A stretch of DNA of 64,000 nt from Elstera cyanobacteriorum. Its GTDB lineage: Bacteria > Pseudomonadota > Alphaproteobacteria > Elsterales > Elsteraceae. The notes under the pieces were generated by a model. That model worked only from the letters and a program-made list of their open reading frames with translations, was not told the DNA's origin and made no database searches. Made by a program: the position numbers and the translations under genes. Below, in pieces: positions 1 through 9,036 of this stretch (position 1 is its first letter; each line of letters opens with the position of its first letter). The DNA lies in contig NZ_NOXS01000032.1 in the NCBI RefSeq assembly GCF_002251735.1, forward strand, positions 62,001 to 126,000. The letters are read 5' to 3'.

Positions 1-472
1 TAGACGGACCGAGCAGCGGGAGAACGAGATAGGGGCCGTCGTTAACCCCCCAAGTGCCGAGCGTTTGACCGAAATCTTCCGTGTGACGCTGGATACCGAC
101 CGAGGAGGCGACATCGACCAGACCGCCAAGCCCGCCAATCGTGTTGATCCAGAAGCGGGTGAAGGTTATTCCGGCCCGGTCAAACTCGCCCTGGAGCACG
201 TCGTTGAGGAAGACCACGGGCGACGCCAGATTGGCGATAAAGTCGCGCACGCGGTCGCGGATCGGCTCCGGCACCGCCTCGCGGTAGCCATAGGATACCG
301 GGCGGATGACGGCTTGGTCGAGCGCATCATTCACCGCGAAAACACCGCGGTTGAACCCTTCCAGCGGGTCGTTCTCAGCGGTCGGGGACGTCGCGCAGGC
401 CCCCAGCCCCAACGCGACCACGAGCGGCAGCACACGGCACAGGCGGGTGAGGGGCGAGGGCAAGGCTTTCAT
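1..472 (-). CDS. mlaA: MlaA (VacJ) outer-membrane lipoprotein, C-terminus cut by window edge
   Basis: Reading the minus strand gives a lipoprotein signal (basic start, hydrophobic core, lipobox LGAC) followed by the family hallmark NDPLEGFNRGVFAVND and later FINLASPVVFLNDVLQG-like and RFWINTIGGLGGLVDVA segments, all typical of MlaA. The family sits in the outer membrane and removes surface-exposed phospholipid, passing it to the Mla ABC pathway. ATG at 472 is preferred because it gives a clean basic signal peptide; an in-frame ATG at 487 would add five residues. Neither has a strong ribosome site. The last third of the protein lies beyond the left edge. No other mla gene is in the window; nagZ is the codirectional upstream neighbour. 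Confidence 0.88.
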   Translation of the reverse strand, partial: MKALPSPLTRLCRVLPLVVALGLGACATSPTAENDPLEGFNRGVFAVNDALDQAVIRPVSYGYREAVPEPIRDRVRDFIANLASPVVFLNDVLQGEFDRAGITFTRFWINTIGGLGGLVDVASSVGIQRHTEDFGQTLGTWGVNDGPYLVLPLLGPS

Positions 473-656
473 GATCGTCACATCCATACAGCTAAGACCA
501 CCAACTGGGGCCGAACTTAACATAGTCCACTCCACCAAGTGATCCAGTTCCCGCAAAACGGCAAGGATCCCCGCTAAGATAGAGGCGGACTGAGGTTTTC
601 CTACCACAGTTTAGCGCGAAATGGCGAGTCGTCGCAGCCCCCGTAAGACAGGCTTG

Positions 657-1652
657 TTACACTGTGAGGCGGCTTAGCAACAAAGTCACCCGCGCTTGGC
701 TGGTTGAAACTTTCTCAGCAAACTCCGTGCCGCTGTTGGCCGCTGCGGCAATCGCATCGCGGAAATCCCGGCTGCGGGCCGTGTCGGCCTGCGCGGCACA
801 AAGGCAGAGCAGGTCACACCCGGCCGCTAGGGCCTGTGCGGCGGCTTCCGGCGCATCGAACCAGGGGGCAATCGCCTTCATGCCAAGATCGTCGGAAACG
901 ATGACCCCGTCGAACCCCAGTTTCTGCCGTAGCAAGCCGGTCAAGATTTCGGGCGCTAAGGTGGCCGGGGTCGCCCCGGCGATCTCGGGAAACAGGATAT
1001 GGGCGGTCATGACGGCGGGAACCCCCGCCGCAATCAGGGCTTCAAACGGTTTCAACTCCCGCGTGGCCAGAGCCTCCTCGGATAGAGTGAGGCGCGGTAG
1101 GGCGTGATGACTATCGACATCCGTATCGCCATGACCGGGGAAATGCTTGGCGCAGCCGAGGATGCCGCCGTCGGCCAGGCCGCGCAGAAACTCGAGCGCG
1201 GCCCCGGTGACAGTTTCGGTATCACGGCCAAAGCTGCGGTCCCCTATCACGGGATTGCTGGGGTTAGAATCGATATCGCAGACGGGGGCGAGGATGAAAT
1301 TCACACCGACGCCGGTCAATTCCGCGGCCATTGTCCGGGCCACGTCATAGGCACGGTCGGCATAGGCGCGCGCCGGGGGGAAATGGGTGATCCCGGGCGG
1401 CGTGCGATGAACGCGCCCGCCTTCATGGTCGAGCGCTACCAGGAAACGGTCGCGCCCCAGGGCATCCTGGCAGCGTTTCAGGAGGTCGGCGAGCCGCTGC
1501 CGCCACATCGGTTCCGAAGCAGCATGGTCGAAATTGCCCTTAAACAGGGTAATTCCTGCCGGGCGGACATCGGCCAATAGGGCGCGGTCGTGCTCCGCCA
1601 GGTCGGGCGACGGCTGAAGGCCGATCAGAAAATGCAGGCCGAAATCGTTCAT
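657..1652 (-). CDS. nagZ: Beta-N-acetylhexosaminidase, glycoside hydrolase family 3
   Basis: Predicted 331 aa cytoplasmic enzyme that removes N-acetylglucosamine from anhydromuropeptides in peptidoglycan recycling. The diagnostic NagZ block KHFPGHGDTxxDSHH lies at residues 169-183, with the His/Asp general-acid loop in DSHH. The nucleophile motif SDDLGM is at 253-258, and DHEGGR at 75-80 is also family-typical. No signal peptide is visible. The start is ATG 1652 with a weak GAAG upstream; an in-frame TTG at 1661 lies inside the T-run of the preceding terminator and is unlikely. The gene follows icd on the same strand but is separated from it by that terminator. Confidence 0.93.
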   Translation of the reverse strand: MNDFGLHFLIGLQPSPDLAEHDRALLADVRPAGITLFKGNFDHAASEPMWRQRLADLLKRCQDALGRDRFLVALDHEGGRVHRTPPGITHFPPARAYADRAYDVARTMAAELTGVGVNFILAPVCDIDSNPSNPVIGDRSFGRDTETVTGAALEFLRGLADGGILGCAKHFPGHGDTDVDSHHALPRLTLSEEALATRELKPFEALIAAGVPAVMTAHILFPEIAGATPATLAPEILTGLLRQKLGFDGVIVSDDLGMKAIAPWFDAPEAAAQALAAGCDLLCLCAAQADTARSRDFRDAIAAAANSGTEFAEKVSTSQARVTLLLSRLTV

Positions 1653-1661
1653 AGTCTTCAA

Positions 1662-1696
1662 ATGAAAACGGCCCCGCTGGATCGCCAGCGGGGCCG
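1662..1696 (-). terminator. Rho-independent terminator after icd
   Basis: A perfect 12-bp inverted repeat (1669-1680 with 1685-1696, four-base loop) is followed on the minus strand by TTTTC. It lies 16 bases past the icd stop codon and ends only about 16 bases before the nagZ ATG at 1652. Confidence 0.85.
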
Positions 1697-1711
1697 CCCC
1701 TTCTTGCGGTC

Positions 1712-2932
1712 TTAAGCGACCTTCATTTCCTTACGCAGATTTTCCGCCAGCTTGGCGAAGAATTGCGTGGTCGACAGCCAAGGCTGATCCGGGCCGATCA
1801 GCAGCGCCAGATCCTTGGTCATCGACCCGGTTTCCACGGTCTTCACGCAGACGCGTTCCAGCGTCAGGGCGAATTCCTTCACATCCGGCGTGCCGTCGAA
1901 CTCGCCGCGATAGCCAAGGCCGCGCGTCCAGGCGAAAATCGAGGCGATCGGATTGGTGGAGGTTTCGCGGCCCTTCTGGTGTTCGCGGTAATGACGGGTC
2001 ACGGTGCCATGCGCCGCTTCCGCTTCCACGGTCTGCCCGTCCGGGGTGAGCAGCACGGAGGTCATGAGACCCAGCGAGCCGAAGCCCTGGGCGACCGAGT
2101 CCGACTGCACGTCGCCGTCGTAGTTCTTACAGGCCCAAACGAAGCCGCCCGACCACTTGAGGGCCGAGGCGACCATATCGTCGATCAGGCGATGTTCGTA
2201 GACGATGCCCTTGGCGGCGAAAGCGTCCTTAAACTCGGCATCGAAGACGGCCTGGAACAGATCCTTGAAGCGCCCGTCATAGGCCTTGAGGATGGTGTTC
2301 TTGGTCGAGAGATAGACCGGCCAACCGCGCGACAGGCCATAGTGCAGGCAGGCGCGGGCGAAGCCTTTGATCGACTCATCGACGTTGTACATGCCCATGG
2401 CAACGCCCGATTCTTCGAACTTATAGACTTCGTGCGTCACCGGCGCGCCGCCATCGTCCGGCGTGAAGGTCAGGGTCAGCTTGCCCGGACCCGGCACGAC
2501 AAAATCAGTGGCCTTATATTGATCGCCGAACGCATGGCGCCCGATCACAATCGGCTGCGTCCAGCCCGGAATAAGGCGCGGCACATTCTTGCAGATGATC
2601 GGTTCGCGGAAGACAGTCCCGCCCAGAATATTGCGGATCGTGCCGTTCGGCGATTTCCACATCTTCTTGAGATTGAATTCCTTCACGCGGGCTTCGTCTG
2701 GCGTAATCGTGGCGCACTTAACGCCAACGCCATACTGCTTAATCGCATTGGCGGCGTCGATGGTCACCTGATCGTCGGTCTGATCGCGGTATTCCATGCC
2801 GAGGTCATAATACTTCAGGTCGACATCGAGGAACGGGAGGATCAGTTCTTCGCGGATCATCTTCCAGATGATGCGCGTCATTTCATCCCCATCCAATTCA
2901 ACCAGCGGGGTTTTGACCTTAATCTTGCTCAT
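1712..2932 (-). CDS. icd: NADP-dependent isocitrate dehydrogenase, homodimeric eukaryote-like type
   Basis: 406 aa TCA-cycle enzyme that converts isocitrate to 2-oxoglutarate and CO2 with NADP+. The N-terminus ([13 protein letters not shown]), the substrate-binding [19 protein letters not shown] block near residues 95-110 and the C-terminal [15 protein letters not shown] / [16 protein letters not shown] segments match the type II dimeric IDHs shared by mitochondria and many alphaproteobacteria, and not the E. coli type. The length is exactly that of the family. GGAGAG lies a few bases before the ATG. The gene ends in a strong terminator. Confidence 0.97.
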   Translation of the reverse strand: MSKIKVKTPLVELDGDEMTRIIWKMIREELILPFLDVDLKYYDLGMEYRDQTDDQVTIDAANAIKQYGVGVKCATITPDEARVKEFNLKKMWKSPNGTIRNILGGTVFREPIICKNVPRLIPGWTQPIVIGRHAFGDQYKATDFVVPGPGKLTLTFTPDDGGAPVTHEVYKFEESGVAMGMYNVDESIKGFARACLHYGLSRGWPVYLSTKNTILKAYDGRFKDLFQAVFDAEFKDAFAAKGIVYEHRLIDDMVASALKWSGGFVWACKNYDGDVQSDSVAQGFGSLGLMTSVLLTPDGQTVEAEAAHGTVTRHYREHQKGRETSTNPIASIFAWTRGLGYRGEFDGTPDVKEFALTLERVCVKTVETGSMTKDLALLIGPDQPWLSTTQFFAKLAENLRKEMKVA

Positions 2933-3067
2933 GGAATCAGCTCTCCAGCTTGGCGGTGCTGGTCGGCACAGGGCCGACGTTGCGATCCGTATCGGCTACA
3001 CCGACGGTACTAAAATCGCGCGGCAGACTAGCAGACCGCGCGAGGCGCGCAAGACCGAAGCGCCGGA

Positions 3068-3667
3068 TCACAGCCATTTCGTTTCAACCGGCACCGCCGG
3101 GGGCGGGGCGGCCCGGAGCGCGGGCAGAACATCGTCGAGGCGCGTAATCACCTGCCATAAGGCAGCGGTTTCGGGCTTGGCGAAGTTTTGGCCGATGATA
3201 TGGTTCAGAAGCCCCGTCAAAGGTTCCCAGAACCCGCGACCATCTGTCCCAGGAAGATCAAGGATCAGGATCGGCTTATCGTGCAGCCGAAGCTGCTTCC
3301 AGGTCAGCACTTCAAACAGTTCTTCCAGCGTACCAAACCCGCCCGGCAGAACGATGAAGGCATCGGCCCGGTCCATCATCTGCTGTTTGCGGGTATGCAT
3401 CGTATCGACAACGATCAGTTCCGACAGGCCCGTATGGCCAACTTCGTACTTATCGAGGAATTCCGGGATAATGCCGGTGACATGGGCGCCGCCCGCCATG
3501 ACGGCATCGGCGACCAGCCCCATCAGGCCGACCCGTCCACCCCCGTAAACGAGATTGATGCCCGCTTGGGCCAGTAACCTGCCTAGGCCCGTCGCAGCGT
3601 CGCGATAGGCCGGATCCACCGCCCCGGCAGAGCCACAGTAAACGCAAACGGATGTAACGGATGTCAT
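3068..3667 (-). CDS. LOG-family nucleotide phosphoribohydrolase (TIGR00730 type)
   Basis: 199 aa from ATG 3667, which has GGGAGG just upstream; a longer reading to 3766 starts from a poor context and adds a non-conserved tail, so it was not used. The Rossmann glycine motif GGGRVGLMG and the signature PGGFGTLEE, with MHTRKQQM between them, identify the LOG/lysine-decarboxylase-like family. Characterised members cleave cytokinin nucleoside 5'-monophosphates or AMP into base plus ribose phosphate. The substrate here is not known. It is oriented like icd and is divergent from the LysM gene at 3854. Confidence 0.88.
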   Translation of the reverse strand: MTSVTSVCVYCGSAGAVDPAYRDAATGLGRLLAQAGINLVYGGGRVGLMGLVADAVMAGGAHVTGIIPEFLDKYEVGHTGLSELIVVDTMHTRKQQMMDRADAFIVLPGGFGTLEELFEVLTWKQLRLHDKPILILDLPGTDGRGFWEPLTGLLNHIIGQNFAKPETAALWQVITRLDDVLPALRAAPPPAVPVETKWL

Positions 3668-3853
3668 ATCGCCTCCCACTCTGTCCCTTTCAGGGATAGC
3701 CCGAGGCTGCCGGGCGGCGCAAGCATTCGGCCCGCCCGGCGTTTCAAGAACAGCCGCCTGCCGCAAGATTGCAGCGGGGAGGCGTCCATAGTAGGGTAGC
3801 GCTCCCGAATAAGGGCGGGCAGCGCAGACTTAGGCGTAGGGATCGAAACTCAT

Positions 3854-5080
3854 ATGTCGGAACGTCTTTCCAGCCGCCGGGCGTTTTTGCTCGGTCTTAT
3901 CGGGCTGATTCTAGTCATTGTTGCCCTGGTGCTGAACCGTCCGTCGAAGGACGATCCCGCCCTGCCAACGACCGCCCAAGCACCGCAACCGGTGCCATCC
4001 GCGCCGCCCGTTCAACAAACCACGCCGGTTCAACCCACACCCCCTCCCGCGCCGCCGCCACAGGCCGCTGCGGTCGAACCGCCTGCGCCGCCCCCAGTGG
4101 TCGCTGTTTCCCCCGAAAAGCCGGTAGAGCCGGCACCGACCCCTGCGCCCGTTGCGGTCGCGCCCTCGGCGCCCGCCACGCCGCCCACTGCCGCTGTGGC
4201 AGCGCCGAGCGACCTTCGCCCCAGCTTTGATGTTGTGCGCGTTAACCCGCAGGGCGATGCGGTGATCGCTGGGCGGGCACAGCCCGAAGCGCAGGTGACG
4301 GTCTTTGATGGCGGTAAGCCGATTGGGACGGTGACGGCGGATAAGCGCGGCGAATGGGTGCTGCTGCCCGACCGGGCGCTTCCCAGCGGTGACCGCGAAC
4401 TGTCGCTGTCTGCGGCTGGGCCGTCGGGTCAGACGGTCGAATCGGAGCAAGTGGTCGTGCTCTCGATTCCAGCCGCAAAACCCCCGGCACAGGTTGCCTC
4501 GGTCGCCCCCGCCCCGGAAGCGGCGAAGCCCGCCGACCCCATCGACCGACCGTTAGCGCTGGTTGTTAACCGCGACGGCAGCGGCGGTAGTACGGTTCTG
4601 CAAGCGCCGGTGGAAGCTGGGGCGGCGGGGCGCTTGACCGTCGATAGTATCGACTATGGCAAGGATGGTAGTCTGCTGCTCGCCGGGCGCGGCGAGGCGG
4701 GACACGGCATTCGCGCCTATGTAAACAATGGTCCAATTGGCGATGCCGAGGTTGGCAGCAACGGTCTGTGGCGTCTGCGCCCGGAGGCGGAGATTGCTAC
4801 CGGCCCTTCGACCCTGCGCATCGACCAGCTTTCGCCGCAGGGCAAAGTTACTCAGCGCCTGGAACTGCCCTTCTCCCGCGCAGCGCCGGAACAGGTGCAG
4901 TTAACGGCCGAGACAGACCGGGTGATTGTACAGCCGGGGAACAGCCTGTGGCGAATCGCCCGGCGGGTCTATGGCGGCGGTGTGCATTATACGGTGATCT
5001 ATCGGGCGAATGCCGATCAGATCCGCGACCCGGACCTAATTTATCCGGGGCAGGTTTTCAGCCTGCCGCCGACGAAATAG
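3854..5080 (+). CDS. Membrane-anchored Ala/Pro-rich protein with C-terminal LysM domain
   Basis: 408 aa. One N-terminal membrane helix (about residues 10-27) is followed by a long Ala/Pro-rich linker (about 30-125), one or two small beta domains of the bacterial Ig-like kind (for example VIAGRAQPEAQVTVFDGGKPIG near 135-156), and a LysM domain at about 357-405 (PGNSLWRIARRVYG...DPDLIYPGQVFSLP). The layout suggests an inner-membrane protein that spans the periplasm and binds peptidoglycan. Similar proteins are widespread in Rhodospirillales without an assigned function. It stands alone, with an unknown gene convergent to it only two bases away. Confidence 0.82.
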   Translation: MSERLSSRRAFLLGLIGLILVIVALVLNRPSKDDPALPTTAQAPQPVPSAPPVQQTTPVQPTPPPAPPPQAAAVEPPAPPPVVAVSPEKPVEPAPTPAPVAVAPSAPATPPTAAVAAPSDLRPSFDVVRVNPQGDAVIAGRAQPEAQVTVFDGGKPIGTVTADKRGEWVLLPDRALPSGDRELSLSAAGPSGQTVESEQVVVLSIPAAKPPAQVASVAPAPEAAKPADPIDRPLALVVNRDGSGGSTVLQAPVEAGAAGRLTVDSIDYGKDGSLLLAGRGEAGHGIRAYVNNGPIGDAEVGSNGLWRLRPEAEIATGPSTLRIDQLSPQGKVTQRLELPFSRAAPEQVQLTAETDRVIVQPGNSLWRIARRVYGGGVHYTVIYRANADQIRDPDLIYPGQVFSLPPTK

Positions 5081-5082
5081 CG

Positions 5083-5631
5083 TTAGGCCGCCGGTTTGGC
5101 CCTCATCCCCAGGCCGTAGAGGTTCAGCAGTTCCAGCCACGGACGGGTTTGGGCGACCAGCATCGTCACTGTGGCCAGGATGGCTTGGGCGGTTGTCGCA
5201 TTTTCAACGGCGGTATTGGCGGATAGATAGACGTGCTGCTTTTCGCCGACACTAACGCGCACGTCGGGCAGATCGCGCGTCGCATAGATGATTTCCGCCA
5301 CATCGGTTCGGCGGGCAACCCCTTCCGCCGAATAGGGAATTCCGCCAAGATCGGTCCAGATTTCCACAAGCCCACCGTCTTCGCCTTGAACGGCGACCGC
5401 ATGAAACTGCGTGCCATCGAAGGTGAAGTGAAAGGCGATGCGTGATAGAAGCTGCTTGACCAAACGCCCATCGTCGCCTACCGCAAAACTGTGAATTGCC
5501 AGCGGTAGTTTCTGATTGGCCAGTAGGCTGATATTCTCGTTGGGTTGCATCGACGGGTCCACGAAGCTAACGGTCACGCGCATCGGCATTGTGCCACGGT
5601 TCGCGGGGCGCTCCAACCACTCGGTTGGCAT
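5083..5631 (-). CDS. Conserved-looking protein of unknown function
   Basis: 182 aa from ATG 5631, with AAGGA nine bases upstream; the open frame continues to a TTG at 5649. The protein has no signal peptide, no clear membrane helix and no catalytic motif I recognise. It looks like a soluble alpha/beta protein: a central block [25 protein letters not shown] is followed by a C-terminal helix that contains [22 protein letters not shown]. Coding is supported by typical codon use and by its position: it is divergent from psd with about 40 bases between the starts and ends two bases from the LysM gene. No function is proposed. Confidence 0.7.
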   Translation of the reverse strand: MPTEWLERPANRGTMPMRVTVSFVDPSMQPNENISLLANQKLPLAIHSFAVGDDGRLVKQLLSRIAFHFTFDGTQFHAVAVQGEDGGLVEIWTDLGGIPYSAEGVARRTDVAEIIYATRDLPDVRVSVGEKQHVYLSANTAVENATTAQAILATVTMLVAQTRPWLELLNLYGLGMRAKPAA

Positions 5632-5670
5632 GCGTTGGCATCCTTGCAAAGGGTTTGGAGGTTTTCAGGT

Positions 5671-6357
5671 ATGCGCCCCACCGTTTTTCACCCGATCCAC
5701 CGCGAAGGCTGGCCGTTCATCGCCATTTTCGCCGTGGCAACGATCATTCTGGGAACGATCCACGGCGTGCTGGGCTTTGTCGGGGTCGTGCTGACCGCTT
5801 GGTGTGCCTATTTCTTCCGTGATCCTGTGCGCGTCACGCCGATGCGGGCCGGGCTGGTGGTTAGCCCTGCCGATGGCGTTGTCGTGAGCCTCGGGCCGAC
5901 CGTTCCGCCCGCCGAGCTTGGCCTTGGCGATCAGCCCTTGCCCTGTGTTGCCGTGTTCATGAATGTCTTCGATGTGCATGTGAACCGCGCGCCGGTTACG
6001 GGCCGCATCCGCCATATGGCCTATCGCCCGGGACGTTTTTTCAATGCCTCGCTCGATAAAGCCAGCGAGCATAACGAGCGCAATGGGCTGGTTTTCGACC
6101 TGCCGGACGGGCGGGCCATCGGCGTTGTGCAGATCGCCGGTCTGGTCGCGCGCCGGATCGTCTGGTGGGTCGGCACCGGCGATGCCATGACGTCGGGGAG
6201 CCGCTTCGGCATGATCCGCTTCGGCAGCCGCGTCGATGTTTATCTGCCGCAGGGCGTTGTGCCGCAGGTCTGCATCGGCCAGCGCGCCATTGCTGGGGAA
6301 ACCGTGCTAGCCGATCTTCAATCCGGCGAAGCGCAGCGTCCGGGGTTTGCCAGCTAA
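5671..6357 (+). CDS. psd: Phosphatidylserine decarboxylase, short proteobacterial type
   Basis: 228 aa pyruvoyl-dependent membrane enzyme that makes phosphatidylethanolamine from phosphatidylserine. Two N-terminal membrane segments (about 14-47) precede the conserved SPADGVV (65-71) and [13 protein letters not shown] (96-108) blocks. The self-cleavage site is FGSR, so Ser186 would become the pyruvoyl group. The start is ATG 5671 with GGAGG upstream; longer readings from 5545 have no family similarity. Its stop codon abuts the pssA ATG, so the two consecutive steps of the pathway are translationally linked. Confidence 0.94.
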   Translation: MRPTVFHPIHREGWPFIAIFAVATIILGTIHGVLGFVGVVLTAWCAYFFRDPVRVTPMRAGLVVSPADGVVVSLGPTVPPAELGLGDQPLPCVAVFMNVFDVHVNRAPVTGRIRHMAYRPGRFFNASLDKASEHNERNGLVFDLPDGRAIGVVQIAGLVARRIVWWVGTGDAMTSGSRFGMIRFGSRVDVYLPQGVVPQVCIGQRAIAGETVLADLQSGEAQRPGFAS

Positions 6358-7161
6358 ATGCTTCGTCGCCGCCCAACCCGTCAGCCGCGCCGCCTGCGGG
6401 CGCAGTCGATCAACCGTCTTATCCCGAATATGGTGACGCTGCTGGCGCTCTGTTCCGGCTTGACGGCGATACGCTTTGCCCTGGAAGGGCGCTGGCAGGC
6501 AACGGTTGTCGCCATCTTTCTCGCGGCGATTTTCGACGGGCTGGATGGGCGGTTGGCGCGACTGATGAATGCCACGTCGAAATTCGGGGCGGAGCTCGAC
6601 AGCTTATCCGATTTCGTCTGCTTCGGCGTCGTGCCGCCCGTGGTGCTGTTCCTTTGGGGCCTTAATGACGGCGGGCGCGTAGGGTGGGCTGTTGCGCTGT
6701 TTTTCACCGTCTGTATGGCGTTGCGCCTTGCGCGCTTCAATACGGCCCTTGAAGACAGCGCCCGGCCACCTTGGACCTATAATTTCTTCACCGGTGTTCC
6801 GGCACCGGCGGGGGCTGCCCTGGCGTTGATGCCCTTGATTGGTTACTTCGAGTTTCAGGCCGATGTGCTGAAGCGGCCCCTGCTTATCGGTGTCTGGCTG
6901 CTGATTGTCGGCGGGCTGATGGTCAGCCGCATCCCGACCTTCTCGTTCAAGAAGGTCCGCATTCCCAATTGGCTGGTGCTGCCCTTCATGCTTGTCGCGG
7001 GCGGGATCGCTGCCGGGCTGGCGACGGAACCCTGGTTGACCCTATTGGCGGTGCAGACGCTATACTTGGTCTCTATCCCGCTATCGATCCGCGCGGCGCG
7101 GCGCCTGCAACGGGCGCTCGACCGCAGCCAGCCCTTGCCCTCTGAGGCGAAGCCGGATTAG
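6358..7161 (+). CDS. pssA: CDP-diacylglycerol-serine O-phosphatidyltransferase
   Basis: 267 aa integral membrane enzyme that joins serine to CDP-diacylglycerol, the step before Psd. The CDP-alcohol phosphotransferase signature D-G-x2-A-R-x8-G-x3-D-x3-D is complete at Asp63, Gly64, Ala67, Arg68, Gly77, Asp81 and Asp85. About seven hydrophobic helices follow a basic N-terminus. The ATG directly follows the psd stop codon. The 3' end overlaps the convergent bpt gene by four bases. Confidence 0.95.
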   Translation: MLRRRPTRQPRRLRAQSINRLIPNMVTLLALCSGLTAIRFALEGRWQATVVAIFLAAIFDGLDGRLARLMNATSKFGAELDSLSDFVCFGVVPPVVLFLWGLNDGGRVGWAVALFFTVCMALRLARFNTALEDSARPPWTYNFFTGVPAPAGAALALMPLIGYFEFQADVLKRPLLIGVWLLIVGGLMVSRIPTFSFKKVRIPNWLVLPFMLVAGGIAAGLATEPWLTLLAVQTLYLVSIPLSIRAARRLQRALDRSQPLPSEAKPD

Positions 7162-7904
7162 CGCTCCAGCCAGCGCTGCCCGTCGAACCACTCGAGCGGG
7201 TGGAAGCGAATCTTATAGGCCATCTTGCGGCAGTCTTCGATCCAATAGCCGAGATAGAGATAGGGCAGGCCGCGCGCCCGGCATTCTTCGACCAGGGCTA
7301 GGATAAGCTGAGTGCCGAGGCTACGCGCCGCCGGCTCGGGGGCGTAAAAACTATAAACGGCCGACAGGCTATCCGCCCCAATATCCGTTAAAGCGCAACC
7401 CCACAGAGCGCCGTTCGCGTCGCGCAGCTCCAGCAGACCAGTCTGTACCGGGCTTTCTTCGATCAGGGCGCGATAGTCGGACAAGACCATACCCGCCATA
7501 TCGCTATCGCTATGACGATAGTGTTGATAGTGGCTGAACAGCGCAAATTGCTCCTCAGTCGCGCGTGCCGGAACAAATTGCGCGCTAAGATCGCTATTCA
7601 GCCGCCAGATTTTGCGCATTGTTCGGTTCGGGGTAAAGCGGCCGACGGGAATACGAACCGGAATACAGGCCGAACAGCCTTCGCAGACCGGCCTATACAG
7701 ATAGCGTTGACTGCGCCGGAACCCATAATGTTGGAGGAAATCGAAAAACCCACCAGCCGCCATTTCCGGCGACATTTCCGTCAGCACGCGGGTCTCGTCG
7801 CGATCCGGCAGGTAGGAGCAGGGGAAGGGGCGCGTACGGTAGAAGATCGGCTCGACGATCCGATCTAACCCGGCAGCCAGTCCACGGTCCGGCGTGTCCG
7901 TCAT
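7158..7904 (-). CDS. bpt: Aspartate/glutamate leucyltransferase (arginyl-tRNA-protein transferase family)
   Basis: 248 aa cytoplasmic enzyme of the N-degron pathway. The family transfers Leu (or Arg) from tRNA to N-terminal Asp/Glu and so marks proteins for ClpAPS degradation. The N-terminal domain shows FPCSYLPDR and the cysteine cluster CEGCSACIPVR; the C-terminal GNAT-like domain ends in YLYLGYWIEDCRKMAYKIRFHPLEWF, strongly diagnostic of the family. ATG 7904 is chosen over the longer 7946 start because AAGGGGGG precedes it. Its 3' end overlaps pssA. Confidence 0.94.
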   Translation of the reverse strand: MTDTPDRGLAAGLDRIVEPIFYRTRPFPCSYLPDRDETRVLTEMSPEMAAGGFFDFLQHYGFRRSQRYLYRPVCEGCSACIPVRIPVGRFTPNRTMRKIWRLNSDLSAQFVPARATEEQFALFSHYQHYRHSDSDMAGMVLSDYRALIEESPVQTGLLELRDANGALWGCALTDIGADSLSAVYSFYAPEPAARSLGTQLILALVEECRARGLPYLYLGYWIEDCRKMAYKIRFHPLEWFDGQRWLER

Positions 7905-7956
7905 CGCGTCCCCCCTTTCGGTCGGCCCTTGGGTTAAAGGTGACAAGCCCGACCCT

Positions 7957-7989
7957 AAAAATCAATCTCCCGACACAAGGCCGGGAGAT
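7957..7989 (-). terminator. Rho-independent terminator after motB
   Basis: An 8-bp inverted repeat (7965-7972 with 7982-7989, nine-base loop) is followed on the minus strand by TGATTTTTAG. It lies just past the motB stop and ends the motAB transcript before bpt. Confidence 0.75.
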
Positions 7990-8007
7990 GATTTTCCGAA
8001 AACTCGG

Positions 8008-8991
8008 TTACTGCCGCGGGATCAGTCGCCCATCGGGACCGGGGGGCGGCGGCTGGACCGGAACCGCCGGGGCCGCTGAAGCCGAGGCCGTGGGGGGCGG
8101 TGGTTCATTCAGCAAGGTGATGGAAATGCGCCGATTGCTGGCAGCCTTAGGATCTTCCGGCACCTTTGGATCGCGGTCCGCCTTGCCTTCGACCATAGCG
8201 ATCCGCTCATCAGCAATCCCATTGCGCGTCAGTACCCGGCGCGAGGCGTTGGCACGGTCGGCAGACAGATCCCAATTATCATAGCGGGCGTTCGGGCCGA
8301 AGCCGGTCGCGTCAGTATGGCCGGAGATCGATACTTTATTGGGAACGGTGGCAATGATTTTCGCCACCTGGGCCATCAGTTTTTCGGTCTGGGGCAGGGG
8401 GCGGGCGCTGCCCTTGGGAAACAGTTCCTGCTTTTCGTTATCGATCAGGTCGATCCGAGTGCCATCCAAGGTCTGGGCGAACTGAACATTCGCCTGAAAG
8501 CCTTGAAGATCGGGCACGCCTTGCAGCGCTTGACGAACCTGGCGTTCAACCTCTTGCGCTGCCGGGGCCTTAGCGCCAGACTTGGCGCCGGGTTCGGCTT
8601 CCACCCCCAGCGGCTTCGGAAGCGCGCCAGGGTAGCCGGGAATATCGGTATTGCCGTCGCCTTCCTTCGGCAGCGACGGGCCGCCGCCGGGCGTACCAAG
8701 CGGGGCGGAGGGGTTTTTCAGCGCGCCTTCTTTGCTGATGGTTTCCCCATTCAGCATTTGCCCAGAGCCGGACGGATTACGTGACGCGCTGACCGGGGCA
8801 AAATATTCAGCAATGGCAACTTTCTGTTCTGGCGTGGACTGATTGATAATCCACAGCATCAGAAAGATGATGAACATGGCGGTCATAAAGTCCGCCAGTG
8901 CGATCTTCCAGGTCGAAGACCCATGCGCGTCGTGATGGCCGCCCTTGACCTTCTTGATGATAATCGGCGGAAGGTTGGAGTTACCGGCCAT
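8008..8991 (-). CDS. motB: Flagellar motor stator protein MotB
   Basis: 327 aa. A short cytoplasmic tail precedes a single membrane helix (about 29-49, ALADFMTAMFIIFLMLWII) carrying the proton-binding Asp34. A Gly/Pro-rich linker then leads to the peptidoglycan-binding OmpA/MotB domain (ISGHTDATGFG... DLSADRANASRRVL... NRRISITLL). A Pro-rich tail of about 30 residues ends the protein. AAGGA lies before ATG 8991. It follows motA by 45 bases and ends at a terminator. No other flagellar gene is in the window, so motAB is a detached pair here. Confidence 0.95.
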   Translation of the reverse strand: MAGNSNLPPIIIKKVKGGHHDAHGSSTWKIALADFMTAMFIIFLMLWIINQSTPEQKVAIAEYFAPVSASRNPSGSGQMLNGETISKEGALKNPSAPLGTPGGGPSLPKEGDGNTDIPGYPGALPKPLGVEAEPGAKSGAKAPAAQEVERQVRQALQGVPDLQGFQANVQFAQTLDGTRIDLIDNEKQELFPKGSARPLPQTEKLMAQVAKIIATVPNKVSISGHTDATGFGPNARYDNWDLSADRANASRRVLTRNGIADERIAMVEGKADRDPKVPEDPKAASNRRISITLLNEPPPPTASASAAPAVPVQPPPPGPDGRLIPRQ

Positions 8992-9036
8992 TCTGAATTC
9001 CTTTCACCCGTTGCGCAGCTCTGGTCGATCCGAAGA

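Noticed and set aside
1653-1661. TTG start for nagZ at 1661
   Set aside because: It falls in the T-run of the icd terminator and has no ribosome site; ATG 1652 fits better.
1763-3013. Long plus-strand open frame (416 codons) opposite icd
   Set aside because: It lies wholly over the clearly conserved icd gene and its leader; the residue pattern (His, Arg and Gly rich, no domain) is that of a GC-rich shadow frame.
3668-3766. Longer start for the LOG-family gene
   Set aside because: The extra residues are not family-like, and the ATG at 3667 has GGGAGG at good spacing.
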